Below are positions 29,005 through 37,469 of a stretch of DNA of 64,000 bases, piece by piece. Within the stretch, counting starts at the first letter, position 1; each line of letters begins with the position of its first letter. Under the pieces are notes generated by a model that had not been told where the DNA came from, did no database searches, and saw only the letters and a program-made list of their open reading frames with translations. A program made the position numbers and the translations under genes. The DNA comes from Gordonia oryzae. GTDB lineage: Bacteria > Actinomycetota > Actinomycetes > Mycobacteriales > Mycobacteriaceae. Location of the stretch: the NCBI RefSeq assembly GCF_003797185.1, contig NZ_RKMH01000001.1, forward strand, positions 62,001 through 126,000. The letters are read 5' to 3'.

Positions 29005-30398
29005 TGCCGGTGCGGGTCGCGATCGTCGGCGGGGGAGTCTCCGGCCTGGTCGCGGCCTATCGGTTGCGTCGCGCACTCGGCGACGACGCCACGATCGACC
29101 TGTATGAGCGGCGCGAACGGCTCGGTGGCGTGCTGCACACCGTCGACGTCGCCGGGCAGGCCACCGACGTCGGAGCGGAAGCGTTCCTCGTGCGCCGGCC
29201 GGAGGCTGTTGCGCTGGTTGACGAGCTCGGTCTGGCCGATCGGCTCGTCTCGCCGACGTCGCGCCGCCCGGCGATCTGGTCCGGCGGGCGGCTGCATCCG
29301 ATGCCCGCCCCCGCCCTGATGGGTATCCCGGCCACGACAGAGGTGATGGCGGGTCTGGCCGTTCCCGCCGACCTCGCTCGCATCGCCGCCGAACCCGACC
29401 GTGCCCTGACCTGGCGGCCCGGCGACGACGTGGCTGTTGGTGATCTGGTGGCCGACCGGTTTGGCGCATCGGTCGTCGCGCGCAGCGTCGATCCCATGCT
29501 CGGTGGCGTGTACTCGTCTCTGGCCGCCGACATCGGTGTGCGCGAAGCGATCCCGGCGCTGGCCGCGCGACTCGACGCGGGCGCGCCGAATCTGTCGGCG
29601 GCCGTCGGTGGGCTAGTCAATCCGGTCGGTACCGGTGGCCCGGTGTTCGGAACACTCGTCGGTGGCTATCGGGTGCTCGTCGACGCGCTCACCGCTGCCG
29701 CGCGGCCGGCCTCGCGCACCGATCGACAGGTCGTCGCCGTCCACACCGACGGCGATCGGTGGCGGGTGGGCACCGAGTCCGGAACCGATGCAGACTACGA
29801 CGGTCTGGTTCTCGCTGTGCCCGCATGGACGGCGGCCCGACTCCTCGCCGGGATCGGCGATGAGTTCGTCGCGACCCTGGCGGCGGTCGAGTCGGCATCG
29901 TCGGTGGTGGTCTCGATCGCGTTGGCGCCGGGCACGACGCTGCCCGACCACTCCGGCGTGTTGGTGGCGACCGGAGAAGATCTGCGGCCCAAGGCATTCA
30001 CGTTGTCCTCCCAGAAGTGGCCGCACGTGGGCGGTGATGGTGCGCCGGTGTCGGTGCGCGCCTCCTTCGGTCGCTACGGCGACCCGGTGGCCGACCCCGC
30101 CGACGATCCCCATATCGATGAGTCCCTGCGGTCGTGGGCGCTGACCGATCTGGATCGGATCTGTGCCGACGCCGGGGTGGCCGCCCCCTCGGCGCACGTG
30201 CTCGAGGTCCGCGTCCAGCGATGGGACGGCGGGCTGCCCCGTTACGCGCCCGGACATCTGGCCCGGATGGCCGGGGTGCTCGACGCACTGCCGCCGCGAC
30301 TGGCGCTGGCCGGCTCCTCGTATGCCGGGGTCGGCGTGCCGGCGTGTATCGCGACGGCCGGTCGAGCCGCCGAGGTGATCCTCGCCGCTGTCGACTGA
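29004..30398 (+). CDS. hemY: Coproporphyrinogen/protoporphyrinogen oxidase (HemY/CgoX)
   Basis: A 464-residue FAD enzyme from the ATG at 29004. The dinucleotide-binding motif [18 protein letters not shown] is at residue 4, with [14 protein letters not shown] and the C-terminal [20 protein letters not shown] completing the FAD site. With HemQ next door it most probably works in the coproporphyrin-dependent route, oxidising coproporphyrinogen III to coproporphyrin III; this assignment is inferred from the operon. A ferrochelatase gene (cpfC) is not in the window. Confidence 0.93.
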   Translation: MPVRVAIVGGGVSGLVAAYRLRRALGDDATIDLYERRERLGGVLHTVDVAGQATDVGAEAFLVRRPEAVALVDELGLADRLVSPTSRRPAIWSGGRLHPMPAPALMGIPATTEVMAGLAVPADLARIAAEPDRALTWRPGDDVAVGDLVADRFGASVVARSVDPMLGGVYSSLAADIGVREAIPALAARLDAGAPNLSAAVGGLVNPVGTGGPVFGTLVGGYRVLVDALTAAARPASRTDRQVVAVHTDGDRWRVGTESGTDADYDGLVLAVPAWTAARLLAGIGDEFVATLAAVESASSVVVSIALAPGTTLPDHSGVLVATGEDLRPKAFTLSSQKWPHVGGDGAPVSVRASFGRYGDPVADPADDPHIDESLRSWALTDLDRICADAGVAAPSAHVLEVRVQRWDGGLPRYAPGHLARMAGVLDALPPRLALAGSSYAGVGVPACIATAGRAAEVILAAVD

Positions 30399-30462
30399 GG
30401 GCCCGGATGGGCCTTCCGGCCTGGGTGTCGACGGTCCGGCCTGCGGTGGCACCATGGGGTGC

Positions 30463-31158
30463 ATGAGCCGCTTGGACTATGCCGCACTGAATTCGACGAT
30501 CCGCTATCTGATGTTCTCGGTGTTCGCCGTGCGCGCGGGTGAGCTCGGCGACGACCGCGACTCGATCAAGTCCGAGGTGACCGGCTTCTTCAAGTCTCTC
30601 GACGACTCCGGCGTCGTTGTGCGCGGTATGTACGACGTGTCGGGGATGCGCGCCGACGCCGACTACATGATCTGGTGGCACGCGGAGAAGCTCGAGGAGC
30701 TGCAGGCCGCCTACAACCGATTCCGACGCGACACGCCGCTGGGCCGGGCGAGTGATCCGGTGTGGAGCAATGTCGCATTGCACCGCCCGGCCGAGTTCAA
30801 CAAGAGTCACGTCCCGGCCTTCCTGGCCGGTGAGGAACCGGGCAACTACATCTGCGTCTACCCGTTCGTCCGGTCCTACGAGTGGTATCTGCTGCCCGAC
30901 GAGGAACGCCGCAAGATGCTCGCCGACCACGGCATGGCCGCCCGCGGCTACAAGGATGTTCGCGCCAACACCGTCGCGTCGTTCGCGCTCGGCGACTACG
31001 AATGGCTGCTCGCCTTCGAGGCACCGGAGTTGCACCGCATCGTCGACTTGATGCGCGATCTGCGCGCCACCGAGGCCCGCATGCACGTGCGTGAGGAGAC
31101 GCCGTTCTTCACCGGGCCCCGCGTCGAGCCGGGAGCCCTCGTCGACGCGCTGCCCTGA
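30463..31158 (+). CDS. hemQ: Coproheme decarboxylase HemQ
   Basis: A 231-residue member of the chlorite-dismutase fold. The ATG at 30463 ([20 protein letters not shown]) matches the start of mycobacterial HemQ; an ATG three codons earlier is less likely. Conserved stretches include [60 protein letters not shown] and [20 protein letters not shown]. The Tyr in [10 protein letters not shown] is the substrate-radical tyrosine region used in decarboxylating coproheme to heme b. It ends the hemE-hemY-hemQ operon. Confidence 0.96.
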   Translation: MSRLDYAALNSTIRYLMFSVFAVRAGELGDDRDSIKSEVTGFFKSLDDSGVVVRGMYDVSGMRADADYMIWWHAEKLEELQAAYNRFRRDTPLGRASDPVWSNVALHRPAEFNKSHVPAFLAGEEPGNYICVYPFVRSYEWYLLPDEERRKMLADHGMAARGYKDVRANTVASFALGDYEWLLAFEAPELHRIVDLMRDLRATEARMHVREETPFFTGPRVEPGALVDALP

Positions 31159-31200
31159 GCGCGAACGCACCGCGCCGAGGGGGTAGTCCGGGGTAGTCCC

Positions 31201-31556
31201 GGTTTCGCGTTCGCCGACGAGCAGATCGCCGAGATTCTCGACGCTGCGCGGACTGGCCCAGCTCGTGTCGGTGGGTGCCTCCGGTCTCGTCGTGACGCCG
31301 CTGCCGCTGATCTACGACCGGCCCAACGCCCGACTGCTCGGGTAAATCGCCAAGGCCGACCCGCATTGGCGTGGGGCGACCACACAGACAGAGTCTGTGG
31401 CGATCGTCCCGACCTCCGACGGCTACTTCTCACCGTCGCCGTATGCCACCAAGGCCGAGACCGGCCGGGTGGTGCGGACCTGGATCAGAGACCGTGCATG
31501 TGCGCGGACGGCTCCGATTCCACACCGAGCACGACTGGCTGCATCCGTTAAGCCCC
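31201..31556 (+). pseudogene. Decayed PaiB-like FMN-binding regulator
   Basis: Joining three frames gives a PaiB-family protein: FAFADEQIAEILDAARTG, then LVSVGASGLVVTPLPLIYDR, NARLLG, IAKADPHWRG, ESVAIVPTSDGYFSPSPYAT, KAETGRVVRTW, and finally ETVHVRGRLRFHTEHDWLHP. It is broken by a frameshift near 31250, an in-frame TAA at 31343-31345 and another frameshift near 31488. Its N-terminus is missing, and the 3' end runs into the msrB stop. This occupies nearly all of the hemQ-msrB gap. Confidence 0.75.
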
Positions 31557-31997
31557 GCTGTCCTCCGGTTCGAGGGTCAGGCTGATGGAGTTGATGCAGT
31601 AACGCAGGTCGGTGGGGGTGTCATAGCCTTCGCCGGCGAACACGTGGCCGAGGTGGCTGCCGCAATTGGCGCAGAGCACCTCGGTGCGGCGCATGCCCAG
31701 CGAGTCGTCGGGACGTTCGATGATCGCGTCACCGGCCAGCGGTGAGAAGAATGACGGCCAGCCGCAGTGTGACTCGAATTTCTGCTCGCTGCGGAACAAT
31801 TCGTGTCCGCAGGCGCGGCAGCGGTAGACCCCGATGCTCGTGGTGTCGGTGTATTCGCCGGCGAACGGCGCCTCGGTACCTGCCTGGCGCAGCACCCGGT
31901 ACTCGGCGGGGCTGAGGCGTTCGCGCCACTGGTCATCGGTGAGATCGGCCAGTTCGGCCGGGTCCTGCACATGCTTGCGGGCGGGGGTGTCGGTCAT
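31548..31997 (-). CDS. msrB: Peptide methionine-(R)-S-oxide reductase MsrB
   Basis: A 149-residue enzyme that reduces methionine-R-sulfoxide in proteins. The ATG at 31997 follows another ATG at 32000 and GGTGGA. Structural zinc pairs are YRCRACGHEL and VLCANCGSHLGHVF. FESHCGWPSFFSPL and the catalytic RYCINSISL complete the family pattern. Position beside aftC equals Rv2674-Rv2673. Its C-terminus meets the decayed PaiB pseudogene on the other strand. Confidence 0.96.
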   Translation of the reverse strand: MTDTPARKHVQDPAELADLTDDQWRERLSPAEYRVLRQAGTEAPFAGEYTDTTSIGVYRCRACGHELFRSEQKFESHCGWPSFFSPLAGDAIIERPDDSLGMRRTEVLCANCGSHLGHVFAGEGYDTPTDLRYCINSISLTLEPEDSGA

Positions 31998-32051
31998 CAT
32001 TCCACCGTACGAGCTGTGACCATCGCCCGCCAGCACGGTCGGCTGGATGGT

Positions 32052-33323
32052 CTATCGGGTCGCTGATGGGGTCGGGTTACCGACCGGTTCGCGCTGATCG
32101 TCGGCAGGCGGCTGCGGCGCCGAGAAGTCTCGCCAGCTACCGGCCACGCCGTCGCGACGCATGTCCAGATATCGGAAGAGCAGCGAGCAGAACACCGCGA
32201 TCATCAGAAGCGACCACCCCCAGGTGACCTTGTTGTATTCGATCTGCCTGCCGAAGGCATCCCAGCGCACCGAATAGAACGCGTCGAAGGTGAAGCAGCC
32301 GTATACACCGAGCCACGCCGGCCAGTTGCGCATCGGTGAGCCAGGGATGAACACGGTCATCAGCAGCGGGAACAACAGCATCGAGTAGTAGCCCTGCCCG
32401 AGTGAGCTCACCAGAAAGGTGGTGCACAGCAACACCCCGGAAGAGGTGGCGAGCCACAGTAACTCGTTGGTGCGACGGTAGTAGCGGTAGAGGAACCACA
32501 ACGCGAACACGGCCATCACCGTGAATGCGATGCGCAGGAGCAGCACGAGCCAATCGGCGACACCGAAGTACGCGCCGTTTCCGCCGATCGAACTGTTGTA
32601 ATAGTCGCGGGTCTCGCCGAGGTACGGCACCGTGCGCGTGAGGAACGACGTGGGATCGGCCGACACCGGCCACGCCACCAGATTCAGCACCACCGGAATC
32701 CCGATGGCGGTCACCAGAATTCGCCATCGACCCACCACTAGTGGCAGCAACAGCAGAGGAGCGAGTACCGGTTTGACCGCCAGTGTCAGCCCGATGGGTA
32801 CGCCGGCCCACCAGTCTTGTCGGCGCAACATCAGCATCAGGAAGCCGAGGAGGCCCAGCAGGACGAAGGCGTTGAAGTTGGTGAAGATCAGCGTGTGCGC
32901 CACGGTTTCGGTGCTGAAGAAGAACAACATCACGGTGGGCATCACCCACGTGCGGGCGCCGAAGCCGAACAGTCGGGTGATGAGGTAGGCGCACACGATC
33001 AGCACGACAACGCTGACCGCGATGAACAGCCACCGTGAGCGTTCCGGGTCGATGACCGCCAGCGGGGACATGAGTAGGGTGCCCGACGGCGGATATAGGT
33101 AGTGCGGACTGACCGTGTCGAGGTTCTCGCCGTAGACCGCCCGGCGGTTCAGAAATGCCAGGGCGGCGTTGTAGACCGGCTTGAAGTCGTCTGTGCGGTC
33201 ACCGTTGACCCCGAGGATCACCGACCGCTGGACGATCATCATCAGGGAGATCGGCCACAGCACCATCGGGATGATGCGCTGAGCCGGCATCTGCGGGTAG
33301 AGATACCTGTCGAGAATGGCCAC
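32052..33323 (-). CDS. aftC: Arabinofuranan 3-O-arabinosyltransferase AftC
   Basis: A 423-residue GT87-type membrane glycosyltransferase starting at the GTG at 33323. About ten membrane segments are visible. The DD motif GDRTDDFKPVYNAAL near residue 45 is the expected catalytic Asp pair of decaprenyl-phosphate-arabinose-dependent transferases. PHYLYPPSGTLLMSP, GETRDYYNSSIGGNGAYFG and SSLGQGYYSMLLFPLLMTVF match mycobacterial AftC closely. The enzyme introduces alpha-1,3 branches into arabinogalactan and lipoarabinomannan arabinan. It sits between msrB and the lipoprotein gene as in M. tuberculosis (Rv2673). Confidence 0.95.
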   Translation of the reverse strand: MAILDRYLYPQMPAQRIIPMVLWPISLMMIVQRSVILGVNGDRTDDFKPVYNAALAFLNRRAVYGENLDTVSPHYLYPPSGTLLMSPLAVIDPERSRWLFIAVSVVVLIVCAYLITRLFGFGARTWVMPTVMLFFFSTETVAHTLIFTNFNAFVLLGLLGFLMLMLRRQDWWAGVPIGLTLAVKPVLAPLLLLPLVVGRWRILVTAIGIPVVLNLVAWPVSADPTSFLTRTVPYLGETRDYYNSSIGGNGAYFGVADWLVLLLRIAFTVMAVFALWFLYRYYRRTNELLWLATSSGVLLCTTFLVSSLGQGYYSMLLFPLLMTVFIPGSPMRNWPAWLGVYGCFTFDAFYSVRWDAFGRQIEYNKVTWGWSLLMIAVFCSLLFRYLDMRRDGVAGSWRDFSAPQPPADDQREPVGNPTPSATR

Positions 33324-33407
33324 CCGCGAACCGTACTACGTGCATGGTGCTGGTCTCGACCGGCCGGTGGTGGTGTCGGTTCCGCCGCGTGCGGGCCGAC
33401 GGCCGCA

Positions 33408-35066
33408 TCAGCTCGGGCAACCCCGTTCCGCCGGGCCGCCCAGTGTCGCTGAGGCGACGTAGTCGGCAACGGTGTCGGCGACGCAGCTGCTGCGGGCGAG
33501 TGCGGAATAGCCCAAACCGTTCCAACTGACCTTGACCGGTGAGGCGGATGCACGAGTGAACAGTGCGCCGAGGGCGTCGGCGCCGGTTCCTCCGTTGATC
33601 GGGTCGCCGGGATTGTCGATGATCAGCGGTGAGACCGGGAAACTGCTCGGCGGGGTCACCGCCTCGCCGGCGGACCAGCCGCTACAGCGCATGAGCGACA
33701 GCGCGGCGTCGGTTCCGGTGAGCGGATTGTCTTTGGACCAGGTGGTGATCAGGCTGCCGATCTCGTTCCGGCTGACCGGTCCGGTCACATCGTTGCAGCC
33801 GCCGACGATCTGGCCGTCGGTCAGGCGCAGCGACTGTGCCTGACCGACGAGGTTGGACAGTGCGCCGGTATCGCCGCGATCAGCGGCGGCGATCGCCGAG
33901 GCAACGCCGCCGATGCCGTCGGGTGAATTCGCGGCGAGTGCGAGGCCGGTGGTGATCCCGGCGAGCGCCTGGGTGTCCGAGAGCGTCCCGAGATCGCCGT
34001 TGCGTCCCTTGTTCAGGACGTCGGCGATGGTCGAGACCCCGCCCGAGCCCAGGGCGCACGCGCTGCCCAGAGCGGCGCAGCGTTGGGTGAAGGTGGCGAG
34101 CGCGGCCTGGACGCCGGTCGCGGCGGCGGCGGCGGCGTCGCGGGCGTTGGCGCCGAACGGGGTGGGGGTGTCGAGAACGATGCGCCCCGACCGGCCGCCG
34201 TAGAGCGAGGTGTAGCCGATGACGACGTCGGAGCCCTCGCCGATCCCGATCAGACCGAGCTGGGGAACGCCCCATCGCTTGCGCAGGGTTTCCAGGTCGG
34301 AGGCGGCCGCCCCGACACCGAACGCCAGTTGGTTGGGGGCCAGGGTCTCGGTGCACGAGTCGGCGGCGTCGGAGGCCGCAGACGCGAGCTCGCCGATGCG
34401 CCGATCGTCGGACGCTCCCCGAATCAGGCCGTTGTCGGCGTAGGTGGCGCGGGCGGCGCGGGTCAGACAGTCCAATGGTGTGCTCTGCGGGATTCCGCGC
34501 CGGTCCACGGCCACCACCGGATGTGTGTCGAGCAGGCTGCGTCCGGCGCCGGAGGCCAGCAGCAGCAGTGCACGCGAGGAGGGCATGTCGGTCCCGGAGG
34601 TGAGGACCAGGGGTGCCGCGTCGGCGGGCGTCGTGGGCGAGGTGATGCGGGTCAGGGCGAGCGAGAGCGTCGTCTGCGACCGGTCCGCGTCGACCGGGGA
34701 GGCCAGCGTGGCGCATTGCACGGCCAGCCCGGTCGGTGGGCGTGTGCCGTACTCGTCGGAGACCTTGGCCGCACAGTCCTGCCACGGCAGGTCGGTGGCC
34801 GGGGCACGCAGCTCCGGTGCCTTCGTCGGGGCACTCGACGACGCGGGCGCGGTCTGACCACCGCTGCCGCCACCGCCCGGCACGAGGGCCGGACCGGGAT
34901 CGGGGCCGATGGCGCACGCGGAGATGCCGAGGGCTACCGCGGCCAGGAGAGCCGCGACGGAGACGCCGTACCGTCGCCAGGCCCGGCCGCAGCGTCCCGT
35001 TCGCGCTCGCGCCGGTGCGGTGTGCGACCGTCCCCGGAACACCGGGCCACGTCTTGCCAAGGCCAT
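33408..35066 (-). CDS. Envelope lipoprotein with degenerate alpha/beta-hydrolase fold
   Basis: A 552-residue protein from the ATG at 35066. An Arg-rich start leads to a signal segment SVAALLAAVALGISAC at about residues 36-51, whose ISAC is a lipobox. A Gly/Pro/Ala linker follows, then a TAP-like hydrolase: LVLTSGTDMPSSRALLLL, HPVVAVDRRGIPQSTPLDC and VLDTPTPFGANARDA. The C-terminal FPVSPLIIDNPGDPINGG carries the usual acid-loop. However, the nucleophile elbow reads GLIGIGEGSDVVIGY, with Gly where catalytic Ser belongs. It corresponds to Rv2672, annotated as a possible secreted protease; catalysis is doubtful. Confidence 0.8.
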   Translation of the reverse strand: MALARRGPVFRGRSHTAPARARTGRCGRAWRRYGVSVAALLAAVALGISACAIGPDPGPALVPGGGGSGGQTAPASSSAPTKAPELRAPATDLPWQDCAAKVSDEYGTRPPTGLAVQCATLASPVDADRSQTTLSLALTRITSPTTPADAAPLVLTSGTDMPSSRALLLLASGAGRSLLDTHPVVAVDRRGIPQSTPLDCLTRAARATYADNGLIRGASDDRRIGELASAASDAADSCTETLAPNQLAFGVGAAASDLETLRKRWGVPQLGLIGIGEGSDVVIGYTSLYGGRSGRIVLDTPTPFGANARDAAAAAATGVQAALATFTQRCAALGSACALGSGGVSTIADVLNKGRNGDLGTLSDTQALAGITTGLALAANSPDGIGGVASAIAAADRGDTGALSNLVGQAQSLRLTDGQIVGGCNDVTGPVSRNEIGSLITTWSKDNPLTGTDAALSLMRCSGWSAGEAVTPPSSFPVSPLIIDNPGDPINGGTGADALGALFTRASASPVKVSWNGLGYSALARSSCVADTVADYVASATLGGPAERGCPS

Positions 35067-35088
35067 GTCGGCGAGCGTAGCCAATCGC

Positions 35089-35853
35089 TCAGCTCGCGCG
35101 GGTCCAGCGGGTGTAGACGTACCCGTCGTCGTCGGAGAGGAGATGGCCTGGGCGCATCTGCGCCAGCTCGGGCAGCGCAGCGGCAGTCACGATGCGCGCG
35201 GTATTGCCGGCGACGATCGTCGGACTCGTCGTCAGGCATAGTTCGTCGAGCAAGTTCTCGGCGACGACCGCCCCGAGGAGGCTGGGTCCGCCCTCACAGA
35301 GCACGCGCGGCAGCCCGAGCGCGGCAAGGTGATCGAGCACCCGACCGATGCGGACGGCTTCGCTACCACAGTCGACCACCGTCGCCCCGCGATCGGTCAA
35401 TGCGCGACGGCGCTGCTCCGGCGCGTCGGAGCAGGTGAGCACCACGGTCGCGGGATCGGCCAACGGCGGATAGTCGGGGTCGATCGACAGTGAAGTGCTG
35501 ATCAGGGCCAGCGTCGGGGCGGGCGGTTGGCCCCGGTCAGCGCGCATCGCGCCGAACGCCTCATCACGCCTGGGTTGCCGATAGCCCTCGGTCAGCGCGG
35601 TGCGGGCGCCGACCACCACGACGTCGGCGAGCCCGCGCAGGAGGCGGAAGATTGCGCGGTCGCCCGGGCCGCCCAGGCCGCCCGAACGGCCCTGCACCGA
35701 GGAGGCGCCGTCGACGGAGGCGACCATGTTGGCCCGCACGAACGGACGGTCGAGCGTGTCGGGGTAGGGGTAGAAGCGCGCGAGTTCGCGCAGATTCTGG
35801 GTCTCGTCGGGCGCTCCGGATGTGACCTGAGTCGCTTTATGCTGGTAGAGCAT
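35089..35853 (-). CDS. RibD C-terminal-domain (pyrimidine) reductase
   Basis: A 254-residue protein. GAGGA precedes two ATG codons (35856, 35853), the second being better spaced. The dihydrofolate-reductase-like fold shows FVRANMVASVDGASSVQGRS near residue 39, FRLLRGLADVVVVGARTALT, then VLCEGGPSLLGAVVAENLLD and ELCLTTSPTIVAG. It belongs with Rv2671, which in M. tuberculosis can replace DHFR and affects para-aminosalicylate response. It lacks the deaminase half of bifunctional RibD. The gene is divergent from the ZapE gene with 36 bp between starts. Confidence 0.88.
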   Translation of the reverse strand: MLYQHKATQVTSGAPDETQNLRELARFYPYPDTLDRPFVRANMVASVDGASSVQGRSGGLGGPGDRAIFRLLRGLADVVVVGARTALTEGYRQPRRDEAFGAMRADRGQPPAPTLALISTSLSIDPDYPPLADPATVVLTCSDAPEQRRRALTDRGATVVDCGSEAVRIGRVLDHLAALGLPRVLCEGGPSLLGAVVAENLLDELCLTTSPTIVAGNTARIVTAAALPELAQMRPGHLLSDDDGYVYTRWTRAS

Positions 35854-35889
35854 CATTCCTCATGGTCGGCAGTGACTAGGCTGCCCACC

Positions 35890-36903
35890 ATGGTGGCACG
35901 TCTATCCGACCGGAATCCGGTGGTCTCTCCCGAGCAGCTGATCGAGGAGATGGTCCCGCCGTCCACCTTCGACTCCGTGAGCTTCGATTCCTACATTCCC
36001 GACCCCAATGAACCGTCGCAGGCCGAGGCGGTTGCCAGGGCCCGTGACTTCGTCGAGCGAGCCAAGAAGTCGCGCAGCGGCAAGAAGGGGTTGTTCTCCC
36101 GCAAGCAGACCTCGCAAGGGGTGGGCCTCTACCTCGACGGTGGGTTCGGCGTCGGCAAGACCCACCTGCTGGCGTCGATTTATCACGCCATGCCCGCTCC
36201 GAAATCGTTCGCCACGTTCGTCGAACTCACCCACCTCGTCGGAGCCCTGGGCTTCATGAATGCCGTCGAGCGACTCTCGGAGCAGAACGTCTTGTGCATC
36301 GACGAGTTCGAGCTCGACGATCCCGGCGACACGATGATCGTCTCGCGGCTGCTCACCGAACTCACCGCCAAGGGCGTCTCGATCGCCGCGACGTCGAACA
36401 CGTTGCCGGGTCAGCTCGGCGAGGGCAGGTTCGCAGCGCAGGACTTCCTGCGCGAGATCAAGAAGCTGTCCGCGATCTTCGAGACCATCCGCGTCGACGG
36501 CCCCGATTACCGCCATCGTGACCTGCCGCCGGCACCGGAGCCACGCTCTAGCGAGGATGTTGCCGCACTCGCCGAAGCCACCGAGGGGGCGACCTTCGAC
36601 GATTTCGATGAGCTCTGCGCGCACCTGGCCAAGCTGCATCCGTCGAAGTACAAGGAACTCGTCGACGGCGTCTCGCTGGTGTGTATCAGCGGGGTGCATC
36701 CGGCCAAGGATCAGTCGGTGGCGTTGCGGATCGTGGTGCTCGCTGACCGCCTTTACGATGCGAACATCCCGGTGACGGTGTCCGGCGCCAAGCTCGACGA
36801 GATCTTCACCGACGAAATGCTGGCCGGTGGTTACCGCAAGAAGTACCTGCGGGCGACGTCACGTCTGTTGGCGCTGTCGCGATTCGCCGAGTCGGCGGTG
36901 TGA
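35890..36903 (+). CDS. zapE: Cell division ATPase ZapE/AFG1 family
   Basis: A 337-residue P-loop ATPase from the ATG at 35890. The Walker A motif is YLDGGFGVGKTHLLASIYHA at about residue 79 and Walker B is VLCIDEFELDDPGDTM. TNTLPGQL-type sensor 1 appears as SIAATSNTLPGQLGEGRFAA, followed by REIKKLSAIFETIRVDG; Arg-finger-like residues lie in GGYRKKYLRATSRL at the C-terminus. ZapE helps Z-ring dynamics in E. coli; AFG1 is its mitochondrial relative. Position equals Rv2670c. Confidence 0.92.
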   Translation: MVARLSDRNPVVSPEQLIEEMVPPSTFDSVSFDSYIPDPNEPSQAEAVARARDFVERAKKSRSGKKGLFSRKQTSQGVGLYLDGGFGVGKTHLLASIYHAMPAPKSFATFVELTHLVGALGFMNAVERLSEQNVLCIDEFELDDPGDTMIVSRLLTELTAKGVSIAATSNTLPGQLGEGRFAAQDFLREIKKLSAIFETIRVDGPDYRHRDLPPAPEPRSSEDVAALAEATEGATFDDFDELCAHLAKLHPSKYKELVDGVSLVCISGVHPAKDQSVALRIVVLADRLYDANIPVTVSGAKLDEIFTDEMLAGGYRKKYLRATSRLLALSRFAESAV

Positions 36904-36941
36904 CATAAGCGGTTGACACAGGCCGTAAGGGGAATCAGATC

Positions 36942-36965
36942 GGAACATTTCTCCGGAATTGTTCC
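36942..36965. repeat. 24-bp inverted repeat upstream of the DUF6285 operon
   Basis: GGAACA (36942-36947) and TGTTCC (36960-36965) are inverted around a 12-base centre that is itself nearly symmetric. It lies 10 bases upstream of the -35 element at 36975, a typical place for an activator, or for a TetR-type repressor reaching the promoter. Confidence 0.6.
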
Positions 36966-36974
36966 AGTGTGTCG

Positions 36975-37004
36975 TTGACCACACCCCGTCGACGTGGCTA
37001 GCAT
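36975..37004 (+). promoter_or_regulatory. SigA-type promoter for the DUF6285-ACAD operon
   Basis: TTGACC (36975-36980), an 18-base spacer and TAGCAT (36999-37004) form a good housekeeping promoter. Its predicted start near 37011 leaves a leader of about 35 bases to the TTG at 37047, which supports that start codon. Confidence 0.6.
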
Positions 37005-37046
37005 GGCATCAGCCTGGGTCCACCGACGGGGAAGAGGTCGAAGGCG

Positions 37047-37469
37047 TTGCAGAACAAGGATTTCGAGCACGCCGAGGCCGTAGAAGCCGTGACCGGTGGC
37101 TCGTCAGTGGCAGCGTTGTCCGCTGACGACTTCTACGACCTGCCCACCATGACCGAGCTCCTCGAGTCGGTGCGGGAGTTTTTGCACGGACAGGTGATGG
37201 CCGAAACCTCCGGTAGTACCCGCTTCCATGCTCGTGTCGCCGGCAATGTTGTGGCCATCGTCGAACGTCAACTCGCGGCCGGTGCCGGGCCGGCGCAGCG
37301 CTTTCACGCCGACCTCGCCACCTTCGGCTGTGCCGACGCCACCGAACTCGTCGCAGGGTTACGCGAAGGACGATTCGCACCCGAGGATGCGAGGATTTCC
37401 GCAGTGCTGCGCGCGGCGGTAAAAGCCAAACTGCGCGTGGACAATCCCTCTCTGATCGGAGATGCATGA
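37047..37469 (+). CDS. DUF6285 protein (LvaB-like)
   Basis: A 140-residue protein from a TTG at 37047, with GAAGG four bases before; ATG 37149 would remove the first 34 residues. MTELLESVREFLHGQVM, GSTRFHARVAGNVVAIVERQ and AAVKAKLRVDNPSLI are typical of DUF6285. In levulinate-using Pseudomonas putida, the small protein LvaB works with the APH-type kinase LvaA to phosphorylate 4-hydroxyacyl-CoA. I infer that DUF6285 proteins beside ACAD and APH genes do the same job. It overlaps the ACAD start (ATGA). Confidence 0.75.
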   Translation: MQNKDFEHAEAVEAVTGGSSVAALSADDFYDLPTMTELLESVREFLHGQVMAETSGSTRFHARVAGNVVAIVERQLAAGAGPAQRFHADLATFGCADATELVAGLREGRFAPEDARISAVLRAAVKAKLRVDNPSLIGDA

